From Herbiconiux aconitum (GTDB lineage Bacteria > Actinomycetota > Actinomycetes > Actinomycetales > Microbacteriaceae), in contig NZ_JANLCM010000002.1 in the NCBI RefSeq assembly GCF_024979235.1, forward strand, positions 372,001 through 436,000: a stretch of 64,000 bases of DNA, given 5' to 3'. This document shows, in pieces, positions 43,810 to 52,896 of this stretch. Every line of letters starts with the position of its first letter. Positions within the stretch are counted from its first letter, which is position 1. The notes below the pieces were generated by a model. It had not been told where the DNA came from and did not search any database. It was given only the letters and a program-made list of their open reading frames with translations. The position numbers and the translations under genes are program-made.

Positions 43810-43815
43810 TAAGCT
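43810..43815 (+). promoter_or_regulatory. -10 box, leaderless type, of the HxlR gene
   Basis: TAAGCT lies six bases before the GTG at 43822. A short GTACC-N8-GGTAA inverted repeat at about 43796-43813 overlaps it and may be the regulator's operator. Confidence 0.5.
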
Positions 43816-43821
43816 ACTGGC

Positions 43822-44217
43822 GTGAACGAAAGAATTTGGGATGCCCTGCACGCCGACTGGCCGGAGGTCGACCGCACCGGGCTGGCCACTCCCTTCGCGT
43901 CGGACTGTCCGAGCCGTGCGGTGCTCGACCACGTCACCAGCAAATGGGGCGTGCTGGTGGTCGTCGCCCTCTCGCAGAAGTCGATGCGCTGGGGCGAACT
44001 GCACCGCTATGTCGAGGGAATCAGCGAGAAGATGCTGGCGCAGACGCTGCGATCGCTCGAAGGAGACGGCTTCGTGCTGCGTGAATCGATGGGCACGGTG
44101 CCACCGCGGGTCGACTACAGTCTCACCCCGCTCGGCGATGAGCTCGCGGCCGTGCTCATCCCGCTCGTGCGCTGGGTGGGCGACAACGTGCAGCGCACGG
44201 CGGTCGACGCCGCCTGA
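43822..44217 (+). CDS. HxlR-family winged-helix regulator
   Basis: Regulator of 131 residues with the HxlR signature: DCPSRAVLDHVTSKWGVLVVVAL, a conserved cysteine followed by the first helix, then LHRYVEGISEKMLAQTLRSLE as the recognition helix and a wing with YSLTPLGDEL. HxlR proteins often respond to aldehydes, quinones or diamide through that cysteine. The GTG start is placed by the -10 box six bases upstream. Divergent from the QorB-like reductase, the probable target. Confidence 0.93.
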   Translation: MNERIWDALHADWPEVDRTGLATPFASDCPSRAVLDHVTSKWGVLVVVALSQKSMRWGELHRYVEGISEKMLAQTLRSLEGDGFVLRESMGTVPPRVDYSLTPLGDELAAVLIPLVRWVGDNVQRTAVDAA

Positions 44218-44248
44218 GCTCGGGCAGAGCCGGCGTCGGGCGATCCGC

Positions 44249-45169
44249 TCAGTCGGCGGCGTGCGCGAGGTGGGTGTTCAGCTGTTCGGTCAACCGCTCG
44301 TCGACGCCCACCGGCTGCCCGTCGAGTTCGGTCACGGCGACCGCCTGCCGGATGCTCGAGACCAGCCAGATCGCATCCGCCCGTCGCAACTCGCTCGCGC
44401 GCAGGCGCACCGCATCCGTCTCGTAGCCGTAGGTGCGAAGGAACTCGAAGGCGCGACCCTGCGTGGTTCCTGCCAGGATGCCCAGCTCGGCGCTCGGGGT
44501 GGAGAAGCGGTTGCCTTCGCGCAGCAGCACGCTCGCGGTCGGCGCCTCGAGCACGAAACCGTCGGAACTGATGAAGATGACGTCGTCGGCACCTCGCCGC
44601 TGAGCCTCACGGATGGCCGCGGCGTTGACCGCGTAGGAGAGCGATTTCGCGCCCTGCAGCAGCCAGGGCGAAGTGGCGGCCACGTCGTGTCGGTAGCCGC
44701 GATCGAGGGTGACGACCTTCACACCCTCACGCCGCACCTCGGTGAAGTCGCGAGCGGGTTGGGCGAGCACCCACGCGGTGGGAACTCCGCTGCCCTCGAC
44801 ACCCCTCGTGAGCACGAGTTTGACCGCGAGCACCGGAACAGGCGGATGCGTGGCCACGGCCGCGGCGACGGCGGCCCGCCAGACCGCGCGATCGGGTTCG
44901 GGCAGGTCGAGGAGCCGGGCCGAGGTCGCGAACCGGGCGAGATGCGTTTCGAGCGCAGGGATGCGGCCCTCGGCCACCATCAACGAATCGAAGACGCCGT
45001 CGCCCCGCGAGACCCCGAGATCGAGCACGCTGAGTTGCGGTGCGGACGCATCGGCGAAGTGGAAGCCGGCACTCGTGCGACCCTCAGAGTCGGGGTCGAC
45101 GACATCCGTTCGCCCGTCGGTCACACCGATGACGGGTCGAGTGACCAGAATGAGGAGAGGGACCGACAC
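44249..45169 (-). CDS. Class IV aminotransferase / aminodeoxychorismate lyase-like
   Basis: PLP enzyme of fold IV, 306 residues. Seen: SVLDLGVSRGDGVFDSL near the N-terminus, the PLP lysine in LLQGAKSLSYAVN, and VLEAPTASVLLREGNRFSTP with the phosphate-binding region. This subgroup covers aminodeoxychorismate lyase (folate), branched-chain and D-amino acid transaminases. The rest of the folate genes are absent, so the exact reaction is uncertain. The GTG at 45169 is the best start; open frame continues upstream into the spacer but without a better site. Divergent from the CYTH-CHAD gene. Confidence 0.83.
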   Translation of the reverse strand: MSVPLLILVTRPVIGVTDGRTDVVDPDSEGRTSAGFHFADASAPQLSVLDLGVSRGDGVFDSLMVAEGRIPALETHLARFATSARLLDLPEPDRAVWRAAVAAAVATHPPVPVLAVKLVLTRGVEGSGVPTAWVLAQPARDFTEVRREGVKVVTLDRGYRHDVAATSPWLLQGAKSLSYAVNAAAIREAQRRGADDVIFISSDGFVLEAPTASVLLREGNRFSTPSAELGILAGTTQGRAFEFLRTYGYETDAVRLRASELRRADAIWLVSSIRQAVAVTELDGQPVGVDERLTEQLNTHLAHAAD

Positions 45170-45237
45170 AAGTGTCAGTGTCCTCTGAATCGCGACGGCG
45201 GGAAGCGGAACTCGCCGGGAAGAGATAGACCGGAGCC

Positions 45238-46869
45238 ATGAGCCAGAACGAATCCACGACTCACCACGACTCCTCGGCGCCCCTCGAGCAGGTCGAGATC
45301 GAACGCAAGTACTCCGTGGGGGAGGAACTGCCGCTTCCGGAGCTCTCCGGAGTCGGGCGGGCGGCCGGCACCCCCGTGGAGTCGGCGGTCGTTGTCGAGC
45401 CGTTCCCGTTGGAGGCGGTGTACTTCGACACCGCCGAGGGCGCGCTGGCTCGTCAACGCATCGCGCTGCGCCGACGCCGCGGCGGCCACGACGAGGGCTG
45501 GCACGTGAAGCTGCCGGCGGTGGAGGGCCGCACCGAACTGCAGTGGCCGCTGGGCGACGACGACGACACCGTGCCGCCCGAGGTGCTGGCACCGGTGCGC
45601 GTGCACGTGCGCGATCATCCGCTCAGCCCGCTCGCCCAGCTCTCGACGACGCGACGGGTGACCAACCTGCTCGACGCATCCGGAGATCTCGTGGTCGAGA
45701 TCGCCGACGACACCGTTTCCGCAACGGATGCGCGCGAGGGCACGGTGCGTTTGTGGCGGGAGTGGGAGGTCGAGCTCGGCCCCGCAGCCCCCGCGACACC
45801 CGAGGGCCGGGTGGCGTTGCTCGACGAGATCGAGGCCCGGCTGCTGGCCGTCGGAGCCGCCGTGTCGCCGAGCGTGTCGAAACTGGCTCAGGCGGTAGGG
45901 CGCACCGGGCTCGGATCGCCCACCACGGCACCGTCGGCGAAGGCAGTCGCGAAGGGATCCGCATCAGCTGCAGCTGCCCGAGTGCTCGACGGGGTGGCGG
46001 AGCTCGTGGCGCGGGTGGTGGCGCTCGATCCGGCGGTGCGGGCCGATCGACCCGATTCCGTGCACCAACTGCGCACCACGGTCAGACGGCTTCGCAACGT
46101 TCTCACCACGCATCGGCACCTGTTCGACCCCATCGCACTCGACGAGGTGCGTGATGCCCTGTCCCGCTTCGGTGCGGTGCTCGGTGAGACGCGCGACCTC
46201 GAGGTGCGCGCCGAATGGGCGGAGTTCTCTCTCGACGAGCTCGAGAGCGACCGTGGAATCGACGATCCGGATGCCCGTCGCCGGCTGGTCGACGCCACCC
46301 GCGCCGAGCACGACGAGGCCCATGCACGTCTCGTCAGCTCGATGACGGCGCCGGTCTACTACCGGCTGCTCGACGCCCTCGACGAGTTCGCCGGTGGATC
46401 GTCGATCGCGCCCGATGCCCCTCGGCAGCCCAAGAAGGAGGCCCGCCGCACCCTCCGCAAAGTGGGCAAGCGCGCCCTCGCCCGTTCGGTGAAGGAGCGC
46501 GAGGCCCGGCGCGTGCTCGGCCCCGACATCGTCGCCGCGGCGGGTGCGCTGGGAGCGCTGCACGACTCGCGCAAGGCTGCGCGTCGCCTGCGGCACGCCG
46601 CCGAGTTCGCGACCTCGGGTGCCGGCGCTGTGCTGGGCGACCACGCCGAGGCGGTCGGCGACGCCGCCGAGGAGCTGCAGGATGCGCTCGGCTGGCACCG
46701 CGACGCGTCGCTCTTCGCCGAGTACGTGCTGCTCACCGCGCGGAGGGCCGAGGCGGCGGGCGAGGGTTCGTTCACCTACGGCGTGCTGTACCAGCGCTCC
46801 CTCGACCAGGCTCGTCGAGCCCTCTCGATGGCGGAAGACGCGCGTCGCACCCTGAAGTCCACCCTCTGA
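45238..46869 (+). CDS. CYTH and CHAD domain protein
   Basis: Protein of 543 residues. The N-terminal CYTH domain (about 17-210) has ExExK as EIERK, residues 20-24, and alternating Arg/Lys/Glu strands of a triphosphate tunnel enzyme. The C-terminal CHAD domain (about 240-535) is helical with many conserved His and basic residues (VHQLRTTVRRLRN, HDSRKAARRLRHAAEF). CYTH enzymes hydrolyse triphosphates, and CHAD domains bind polyphosphate, so the fusion probably acts on polyphosphate or a related substrate. Stand-alone gene, divergent from a class IV aminotransferase. Confidence 0.94.
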   Translation: MSQNESTTHHDSSAPLEQVEIERKYSVGEELPLPELSGVGRAAGTPVESAVVVEPFPLEAVYFDTAEGALARQRIALRRRRGGHDEGWHVKLPAVEGRTELQWPLGDDDDTVPPEVLAPVRVHVRDHPLSPLAQLSTTRRVTNLLDASGDLVVEIADDTVSATDAREGTVRLWREWEVELGPAAPATPEGRVALLDEIEARLLAVGAAVSPSVSKLAQAVGRTGLGSPTTAPSAKAVAKGSASAAAARVLDGVAELVARVVALDPAVRADRPDSVHQLRTTVRRLRNVLTTHRHLFDPIALDEVRDALSRFGAVLGETRDLEVRAEWAEFSLDELESDRGIDDPDARRRLVDATRAEHDEAHARLVSSMTAPVYYRLLDALDEFAGGSSIAPDAPRQPKKEARRTLRKVGKRALARSVKEREARRVLGPDIVAAAGALGALHDSRKAARRLRHAAEFATSGAGAVLGDHAEAVGDAAEELQDALGWHRDASLFAEYVLLTARRAEAAGEGSFTYGVLYQRSLDQARRALSMAEDARRTLKSTL

Positions 46870-46889
46870 CCCGCCCCTCCTCGGCGGGT
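46869..46889 (+). terminator. Hairpin after the CYTH-CHAD gene
   Basis: ACCCGCC (46869-46875) and GGCGGGT (46883-46889) form a seven-base stem around a seven-base loop, directly over the stop codon. No T tract follows, so termination is uncertain. Confidence 0.35.
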
Positions 46890-46973
46890 GGAGCAGTGCC
46901 GCCGGGGTACTGGAGCGCCGATTCGTGCACGGGGATAATCGGGCGGAGAGCGAGCGAGTTCGAGGAGGCGGGC

Positions 46974-47741
46974 ATGCCGGACGACACAGGCGATGACGAC
47001 CTGCACGGCTGGTCGGCGGTCAGCACGGAGTGGGCCGCTCTCTGGGGCGGTTCCGCCGAACCCGTGTGGCGCATCCTGATCGCCGAAGCGGCCGCCGGCC
47101 CAGGAACCCGGGTACTCGACGTGGGGTGCGGCAGTGGGGAGTTCCTGGCAGCGCTCGTCGAGGCGGGGGCGGTGGTGACCGGGATCGATCCGGCGCCGGG
47201 GATGGTCGCCGAGACGCGACGTCGGGTGCCGGGGGCGGAGGTGCGCCGCGGTGGGGTGGAGCACCTGCCCTGGGCCGAGGGATCGTTCGAGGTGGTGACC
47301 GCCGTCAACGCACTGCAGTTCGCCGACGACACGCTGGACGCTCTCGGTGAGATGATCCGGGTCGCCGGGCCCGGCGCACGCATCGCGGTGGCGAATTGGG
47401 CGGATCGGGCGCACAACGACCTCGACACGATCGAGATCGCGGTGGCGGTCGCCGACGGCGAGGAGCCGCAACCCGATGGCGACCTGCGGGTGGAAGGCGG
47501 GCTGGAGGAGCTCTTTCGCGACGCCGGGCTCGACGTGCTCTCCGCCGGTCTCGTCGAGGTGCCCTGGGAGGCGGCCGACGACGACACGCTCGTGCGCGGA
47601 GTGCTGTTGGGCGCGCCTCCCGAGGAGCAGCGGGAATCTGCACCGGTGGTGCTCGCTGCGGCGTCGCCCTTCCGTCGACCCGGCGGCGGCTACCGGTTGC
47701 TCAACGCGTTCCGCTTCGTCGTGGGCCGCGTGCCCGACTGA
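46974..47741 (+). CDS. Class I SAM-dependent methyltransferase
   Basis: Protein of 255 residues. SAM-binding motif I is VLDVGCGSGEFLAAL; the acidic end of strand 2 follows in TGIDPAPGMV. The motif EHLPWAEGSFEVVTAVNALQFA is typical of methyltransferase 11/25 families (UbiE- or small-molecule-like). The substrate is unknown. The ATG at 46974 has GAGGAGG five bases upstream, which rules out longer starts. The next gene is convergent, two bases away. Confidence 0.87.
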   Translation: MPDDTGDDDLHGWSAVSTEWAALWGGSAEPVWRILIAEAAAGPGTRVLDVGCGSGEFLAALVEAGAVVTGIDPAPGMVAETRRRVPGAEVRRGGVEHLPWAEGSFEVVTAVNALQFADDTLDALGEMIRVAGPGARIAVANWADRAHNDLDTIEIAVAVADGEEPQPDGDLRVEGGLEELFRDAGLDVLSAGLVEVPWEAADDDTLVRGVLLGAPPEEQRESAPVVLAAASPFRRPGGGYRLLNAFRFVVGRVPD

Positions 47742-47743
47742 GC

Positions 47744-48016
47744 TCAGGCGATCGCGAAACGGCGCGCCGAGCGCTCCTTGGCCTTCTCGGCCTCGACCTC
47801 GCGGTTCTTCGGCGGCGCCGAACTCACCAGGTCGTCGAGCAGGTGATGGGTGATGTGCGTGATCTCGGCGACCGCGCGGTCGAAAGCCTCGGTGTTGGCC
47901 TTCGACGGCTTGGTCGTGCCGCTGATCTTGCGTACGAACTGGAGGGCTGCCGCGTGCACCTCGTCGTCGGAGGCGGCCGGCTCGAAGTTGTGGAGGGTAT
48001 GGATGCTTCGGCACAT
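47744..48016 (-). CDS. DUF2277 domain protein
   Basis: Small cytosolic protein of 90 residues whose start MCRSIHTLHNFEPAAS matches DUF2277, a family of about 90 residues common in high-GC bacteria. The rest is helical: VHAAALQFVRKISGTTKPSKAN, then AVAEITHITHHLLDDLVSS. Function unknown; some members are thought to resemble small H2TH-like or DNA-associated helices, but nothing here shows it. The ATG at 48016 has TACCCT six bases upstream, the leaderless pattern. Confidence 0.88.
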   Translation of the reverse strand: MCRSIHTLHNFEPAASDDEVHAAALQFVRKISGTTKPSKANTEAFDRAVAEITHITHHLLDDLVSSAPPKNREVEAEKAKERSARRFAIA

Positions 48017-48022
48017 GCCGAC

Positions 48023-48028
48023 AGGGTA
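48023..48028 (-). promoter_or_regulatory. -10 box, leaderless type, of the DUF2277 gene
   Basis: TACCCT on the minus strand, six bases before the ATG at 48016. Confidence 0.5.
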
Positions 48029-48062
48029 CCTCCGGCCAGCGATCTCGACCAGACCTTGCCCC

Positions 48063-49244
48063 TCAGGCGTCGCGCAATCTCTGCTCGGCCGCCAGGCGGA
48101 GCATCCGGAGCCTCTTGTAGGAGGCAGCCAGCCGGGAGACCAGGATGGCCGCGACCACGATCGAGATCGCGGAGCCGAGCAGCACCGCGAGGGTGCCCTC
48201 GTCGGCCACCTCGGGGGAGTTGGCGAACGCCAGCTCGTTCATCAGCAGCGAGACGGTGAAGCCGACGCCGCCGAGCGCGCCGGCCGTCATGAGGCCCTGG
48301 AAGGTCAGGTGCGGGCGCCGCTCGCGTGGCCCGACGAAGCGGGAGAGCCAGCCGCCGAGGCTGATGCCGATCAGCTTGCCCACCGGCAGGGCCACGAGGA
48401 TTCCCCAGAACGGGGCGGCGAGCTCATCGGGCGCGACCGCGGGGATCGCCACGAGCGCGGCCGAGAAGGCGAACAGCGGCAGGATGAAGCCGTTGGTCAC
48501 CGGTTCCAGCGCGTGCCGCACGCGCAGCGCGGGCTTCCGCACCATCACGAGCCCGAGCGCCACCCCCGCGATCGTGGCGTGCACGCCGGAGAGGTACACC
48601 AGCGACCAGGTGACCAGCCCGACGACGACCAGGGCGATGGCGACGAGCATCCGGAATCGCGTGCCGAGCAGCCGGCTGAGCAGGCCGAAGACGACCACGC
48701 CGACGGCGGCGAAGACGAGCATCACGAGGTTCGGGTCGGCCGTGAAGAACAGGGCGATGATGAGGATGGCGACGATGTCGTCGAGGATGGCGAGAGCCAG
48801 GATGAAGATGCGCAAGCGCGACGGGATGCCCTTGCCGAACACCGCGAGCACGCCCAGCGCGAAGGCGATGTCGGTGGCGGTGGGAATGGGCCAGCCGCCC
48901 TCGTAACCCGATCCCGCGGTGAAGGCGAGGTAGACGAGGGCCGGTACGATCACGCCGCCGAGAGCGGCGATGGCGGGGCGCACGGCCTTCGACACCGAGT
49001 TCAGCTGCCCCACCGTGAACTCGTTCTTCAACTCCACCGCCACGACGAAGAAGAAGACGGCGAGCAGGCCGTCGCTGATCCAGTGGCCGACCGAGAGATC
49101 GAGCGGGGTGCCGGGGATGCCGAGGTGGGCATCCTGGAGCGCCATCAAGGCAGCACCGAGCGGGCTGTTCGCGGCGAGCAGCCCGAGCGCGGCGGCGGCC
49201 AGCAGCAGAACGGCAGCGACGCGTTCGGAGCGGATGAGAGTCAT
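48063..49244 (-). CDS. nhaA: NhaA sodium/proton antiporter
   Basis: Membrane protein of 393 residues with about twelve helices. NhaA signatures are present: AVFFFVVAVELKNEF, PTATDIAFALGVLA, the ion-binding aspartate pair in ALAILDDIVAI, GVHATIAGVALG and GFTVSLLMNELAF. NhaA exports sodium in exchange for protons and matters for salt and pH balance. An AAGGA sits six bases before the ATG. The 155-base leader up to the divergent acyl-CoA dehydrogenase gene contains a possible structured segment (about 49338-49368). Confidence 0.96.
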   Translation of the reverse strand: MTLIRSERVAAVLLLAAAALGLLAANSPLGAALMALQDAHLGIPGTPLDLSVGHWISDGLLAVFFFVVAVELKNEFTVGQLNSVSKAVRPAIAALGGVIVPALVYLAFTAGSGYEGGWPIPTATDIAFALGVLAVFGKGIPSRLRIFILALAILDDIVAILIIALFFTADPNLVMLVFAAVGVVVFGLLSRLLGTRFRMLVAIALVVVGLVTWSLVYLSGVHATIAGVALGLVMVRKPALRVRHALEPVTNGFILPLFAFSAALVAIPAVAPDELAAPFWGILVALPVGKLIGISLGGWLSRFVGPRERRPHLTFQGLMTAGALGGVGFTVSLLMNELAFANSPEVADEGTLAVLLGSAISIVVAAILVSRLAASYKRLRMLRLAAEQRLRDA

Positions 49245-49399
49245 TCGTGGTCCTTGCTGCCGCGCGCGCGGCTCGTCGACGAGAATGAGCGATCATCGAC
49301 CGCCCGCCGACCAGACTTCCCGGCGCACCGCTGCCCAGGTTACCGGTTTCCCGTCGCACCCGGTGTAGAAAGAGCCGACGCCGAACGTTAGGACCACCG

Positions 49400-50566
49400 A
49401 TGACCCTCCTCGTCGACACCGTCTTCGATCTCGATGCGCTGCTCACCGACGAGGAGCGGGACTGGCAGCAGCGAGCGCGGGCGTTCGCATCCGAACGCAT
49501 CGTGCCGGTGATCGACGACGACGTCGAGAACGAGTACTTCCGGCAGTCGCTCGTGCCCGAGCTCGCCGCGGAGGGATTTCTGGGCATGCATCTCACCGGG
49601 TACGGCGCGGCCGGCGCGGGCGCGGTGGCCTACGGTCTGGTGTGCCACGAGCTCGAAGCGGCCGACAGCGCGTGGCGCACCTTCGTGTCGGTGCAGGGGT
49701 CGCTCGCGATGTCGGCCATCCACAAGCACGGCTCCGAGGAGCAGAAGACCGAGTGGCTGCCACAGCTGGCACGGGGTGAGGCGATCGGATGCTTCGCACT
49801 CACCGAGCCGGCCGGGGGCAGCGATCCGGCTGCCATGACCACACGGGCCCGGCGCGACGGCGACGACTGGGTGCTGGACGGCGCCAAGCGCTGGATCGGG
49901 CTGGCCTCGGTCGCCGACGTCGCCGTGATCTGGGCGAAGGACGACGACGAGGTGGTGCGGGGTTTCCTGGTGCCGACCTCGACTCCGGGGTTCACGGCCA
50001 CGCCGATCGCCGGCAAGCTCTCGATGCGCGCGTCGATCCAGTGCGACGTCCTGCTCGACGGGGTGCGGCTGCCGCCCACCGCGGTGCTTCCGGGGGCGCA
50101 CGGCCTCTCCGGGCCGTTCACGTGCCTGAACGAGGCGCGATACGGCATCGTCTGGGGTGCGATGGGCGCCGCACGGTCGTGCTTCGAGGCGGCGCTCGGC
50201 CGCGCCCGCACCCGGGAGGTGTTCGGGGCTCCGATCGGGGCCCGGCAGCTCGTGCAGGGGGCGCTCGCCGACATGCTCGTCGAATATGAGAAGGGGATGC
50301 TGCTCGCCTTGCATCTCGGACGCCTGAAGGAGCGCGGCGCCCTCACGCCGGAACAGATCAGCGTGGGAAAACTCAACAGTGTGCGCGAGGCGCTGCAGAT
50401 CGCGCGGGACGCGCGGGCGCTGCTCGGCGGCGACGGTGTGACGAGCGACTACCCCGTGATGCGGCACCTCGCCAACCTCGAATCGGTGCGCACCTACGAG
50501 GGCACCGACGAGATCCACAAGCTCATCCTCGGGCGGGCCCTGACCGGCCTCCCCGCCTTCTCTTGA
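49400..50566 (+). CDS. Acyl-CoA dehydrogenase (glutaryl-CoA dehydrogenase-like)
   Basis: FAD enzyme of 388 residues. Seen: FALTEPAGGSDPAAMTTRARR in the flavin-binding beta domain, KRWIGLASVADVAVIWAK, and the catalytic glutamate in YEGTDEIHKLILGRAL. SVQGSLAMSAIHKHGSEEQK and the general order place it near glutaryl-CoA dehydrogenases, which dehydrogenate and decarboxylate glutaryl-CoA in lysine and tryptophan breakdown. Exact substrate not provable here. AGGA precedes the ATG by seven bases. Divergent from nhaA. Confidence 0.9.
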   Translation: MTLLVDTVFDLDALLTDEERDWQQRARAFASERIVPVIDDDVENEYFRQSLVPELAAEGFLGMHLTGYGAAGAGAVAYGLVCHELEAADSAWRTFVSVQGSLAMSAIHKHGSEEQKTEWLPQLARGEAIGCFALTEPAGGSDPAAMTTRARRDGDDWVLDGAKRWIGLASVADVAVIWAKDDDEVVRGFLVPTSTPGFTATPIAGKLSMRASIQCDVLLDGVRLPPTAVLPGAHGLSGPFTCLNEARYGIVWGAMGAARSCFEAALGRARTREVFGAPIGARQLVQGALADMLVEYEKGMLLALHLGRLKERGALTPEQISVGKLNSVREALQIARDARALLGGDGVTSDYPVMRHLANLESVRTYEGTDEIHKLILGRALTGLPAFS

Positions 50567-50596
50567 GTCGCGCCGCGCGGGGCGATGGCGGGGCAG

Positions 50597-50602
50597 TAGG
50601 CT
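50597..50602 (+). promoter_or_regulatory. -10 box, leaderless type, of the O-acyltransferase gene
   Basis: TAGGCT lies seven bases before the ATG at 50610. Confidence 0.5.
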
Positions 50603-50609
50603 CGGGCCG

Positions 50610-52832
50610 ATGAGTTCTCCTGTGCCGCCCGCGCGACCCGTATTCCGTGCCGACGTGCAGGGTCTCCGGGCCGTCGCCGTGATCGCCGTCATCCTTAATC
50701 ACGTCATCGGCTGGCCGGCCGGGGGGTTCGCCGGCGTCGACGTGTTCTTCGTGATCTCCGGGTTCCTCATCACGGGCCTCCTGCTCCGCGACCGTGAGGA
50801 GCACGGCCGCATCTCGTTACGGCGCTTCTACGCGAAACGGATGCGCCGCATCCTCCCCGCCGCCGTCACCGTGCTGATCGCGACATCCGTCGCCGCCTAC
50901 TTCCTCTTCAACCGGCCGCGCGCGATCTCGACACTGTGGGACGCCGTCTCTTCGCTCCTGTTCGTGTCGAACTGGCGGTTCGCCGCGGAAGGCACCGACT
51001 ACTTCCAGGCCACCGACGCGGTCTCGCCGCTTCAGCACTTCTGGTCGTTGTCGGTGGAGGAACAGTTCTATCTGGTCTGGCCGTGGTTGATGCTCCTGGT
51101 GCTGGCCGTGGCCGCCCGCTCGGTGCGGGCATCCACGAACCGCGTGCGGATCGCCGTGGGCACGACGCTGGCTGTGATCGTGGCCGCCTCGTTCGTCTAT
51201 GCGCTCTGGGAGACCGCGACGAGCCCTGCACCGGCCTATTTCTCGACACTCTCGCGGGTGTGGGAACTCGGCGTGGGCGCACTGCTGGCCGCGGCGGCAC
51301 CTGCCCTCGCCCGGCTGCCGCTGCCCGTGCGGGTGCTGGGTGGATGGATCGGCCTCGCGGGGATTCTCAGCTCGTTCTTCGTGATTTCGGCCGACACGCC
51401 GTTTCCGGGTCCGTGGGCGGCGTTCCCGGTGCTCGCAACCGCCCTGGTCATCGCCGCGGGCGTCGGGGGCCGCCAGCGGCATCTGGTTCCGCTCGTGAAT
51501 CCGGTGAGCGTGTTCTTCGGCGACCTGTCGTATTCGCTCTACCTCTGGCACTTCCCGATCCTGGTGTTCCTGCTCGTCTTGATGCCGCAGCAGACCACCA
51601 CGGTGACGCTGCTGATCCTCGGTCTCACGCTCGCCGTCTCGCTGGTCTCCTACTTCTTGATCGAGCAGCCGCTGCACCGCTCGCCGTGGCTCGCGGGAGC
51701 GGGCGGCGGCACGGGCGAGGCCCTGGCCGCGACGGAAGAGGGGCAGGATGCGCGGGACGCCCGGCGCGCTGCCTGGCAGGGCTGGCGGGAGCGGTTCGGG
51801 GCGCAATTCATCCTGTCGTCGCTCGGACTCGTGGTGATCGTGGTGGCCGTGGTCGTGACGGCACAGGTGACGTTGCGCGGTGGGCCGTCGGCGGCCGCGC
51901 CGGGTGCGCCCGGGTCGCCCGGCGCACCCGCCGCCGCTTCGCCGAATGACGGATCGGGCGCCGGCGACACGGCCGGGCAGCCCGCGGTGAACCCCGAAGA
52001 CGAGTTGCAGGCCCAGCTGGCGGAGGCGGCAGCGGCCACCTCGTGGCCCGGCGACCTCTCACCTTCGCTCGACGATGTGATCGCCGCCGGCTCCAGCACC
52101 AACCCCGCGCGCGCCTGCTTCGACATCGGCGCAACGCCCGACTTCGGCTCGTGCACCTGGGGGAGCGGCGACGCCCCGAACCACCTGTATCTCGTGGGGG
52201 ACTCCGAGGCGCTCTCCTACGCGCCGGCGTTCAAGGCCCTGGCCGAGGGCAGCGACGGCACGTGGAAGGTCACGACGGTCGGGCTCTACGGCTGCCGATT
52301 CACCGACGTGCTGATCCAGAACGAGGGCGCCGGCGTGATGGATGCCTGTCAGCAGCGCAAACAGGATGTCGCGTCGCACATCGTGAGCGACGCCCCCCAG
52401 CTCGTCGTGGTCTCGAACGCCTACGCCCTCGGCAAGGCGAGCGACGGACGACCAATCACGGTCGGCGACATCGTGGCGTCGACGACGACGGAGACCGCGA
52501 AGTACGGCGCATCCGGTCGCCTGGTGTATCTCGCGCCGCCGCCGCTCGGAGCGTCACTCGGGCAGTGCTATTCGCCCGCGACCAGTCCGCAGAACTGCAA
52601 CGTCGGCATCGATCAGGCGTGGCAGGACTTCCAGAGCGCGACCGCGGCGGCCGCAGCCGCGACGGGCGATCACGTGGTGAGCTCGCTGCCGTTCAGCTGC
52701 GCGAACGGTGTCTGCCCCGCGTTCGCCGGCACGCTGCCGACGAAGTACGACTCGGTGCACCTGACGCCGGCGTTCGCCGAGCATCTGGCACCCTCGATCC
52801 GCTGGGAACTGGGCGCGCTCGGGCTGTTCTGA
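50610..52832 (+). CDS. AT3-SGNH O-acyltransferase (OafA-like)
   Basis: Membrane protein of 740 residues in two parts. Residues 1-360 hold the ten-helix acyltransferase 3 domain: FRADVQGLRAVAVIAVILNH, GGFAGVDVFFVISGFLI, RRFYAKRMRRILP and the SVEEQFYLVWP motif. After a helix near 395-415 and an Ala/Gly/Pro-rich linker, an extracellular SGNH hydrolase-like domain begins (about 455-740) with the nucleophile in VGDSEALSYAP and the D714-H717 pair in YDSVHLTP. Such fusions transfer acyl groups across the membrane to peptidoglycan or surface polysaccharide. The ATG is placed by the -10 box seven bases upstream. Confidence 0.92.
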   Translation: MSSPVPPARPVFRADVQGLRAVAVIAVILNHVIGWPAGGFAGVDVFFVISGFLITGLLLRDREEHGRISLRRFYAKRMRRILPAAVTVLIATSVAAYFLFNRPRAISTLWDAVSSLLFVSNWRFAAEGTDYFQATDAVSPLQHFWSLSVEEQFYLVWPWLMLLVLAVAARSVRASTNRVRIAVGTTLAVIVAASFVYALWETATSPAPAYFSTLSRVWELGVGALLAAAAPALARLPLPVRVLGGWIGLAGILSSFFVISADTPFPGPWAAFPVLATALVIAAGVGGRQRHLVPLVNPVSVFFGDLSYSLYLWHFPILVFLLVLMPQQTTTVTLLILGLTLAVSLVSYFLIEQPLHRSPWLAGAGGGTGEALAATEEGQDARDARRAAWQGWRERFGAQFILSSLGLVVIVVAVVVTAQVTLRGGPSAAAPGAPGSPGAPAAASPNDGSGAGDTAGQPAVNPEDELQAQLAEAAAATSWPGDLSPSLDDVIAAGSSTNPARACFDIGATPDFGSCTWGSGDAPNHLYLVGDSEALSYAPAFKALAEGSDGTWKVTTVGLYGCRFTDVLIQNEGAGVMDACQQRKQDVASHIVSDAPQLVVVSNAYALGKASDGRPITVGDIVASTTTETAKYGASGRLVYLAPPPLGASLGQCYSPATSPQNCNVGIDQAWQDFQSATAAAAAATGDHVVSSLPFSCANGVCPAFAGTLPTKYDSVHLTPAFAEHLAPSIRWELGALGLF

Positions 52833-52848
52833 GCCGCGACGCGACCGG

Positions 52849-52876
52849 AGACACTTAGCCCTTCCGCTCAGTGTCT
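52849..52876. terminator. Hairpin between the acyltransferase and ArsR genes
   Basis: AGACACTTAGC (52849-52859) pairs with GCTCAGTGTCT (52866-52876) around CCTTCC, followed by TTTG. It may end the upstream transcript, or act as the operator of the ArsR gene that starts 20 bases later. Confidence 0.5.
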
Positions 52877-52896
52877 TTGACGTGATACTTTGCCTT

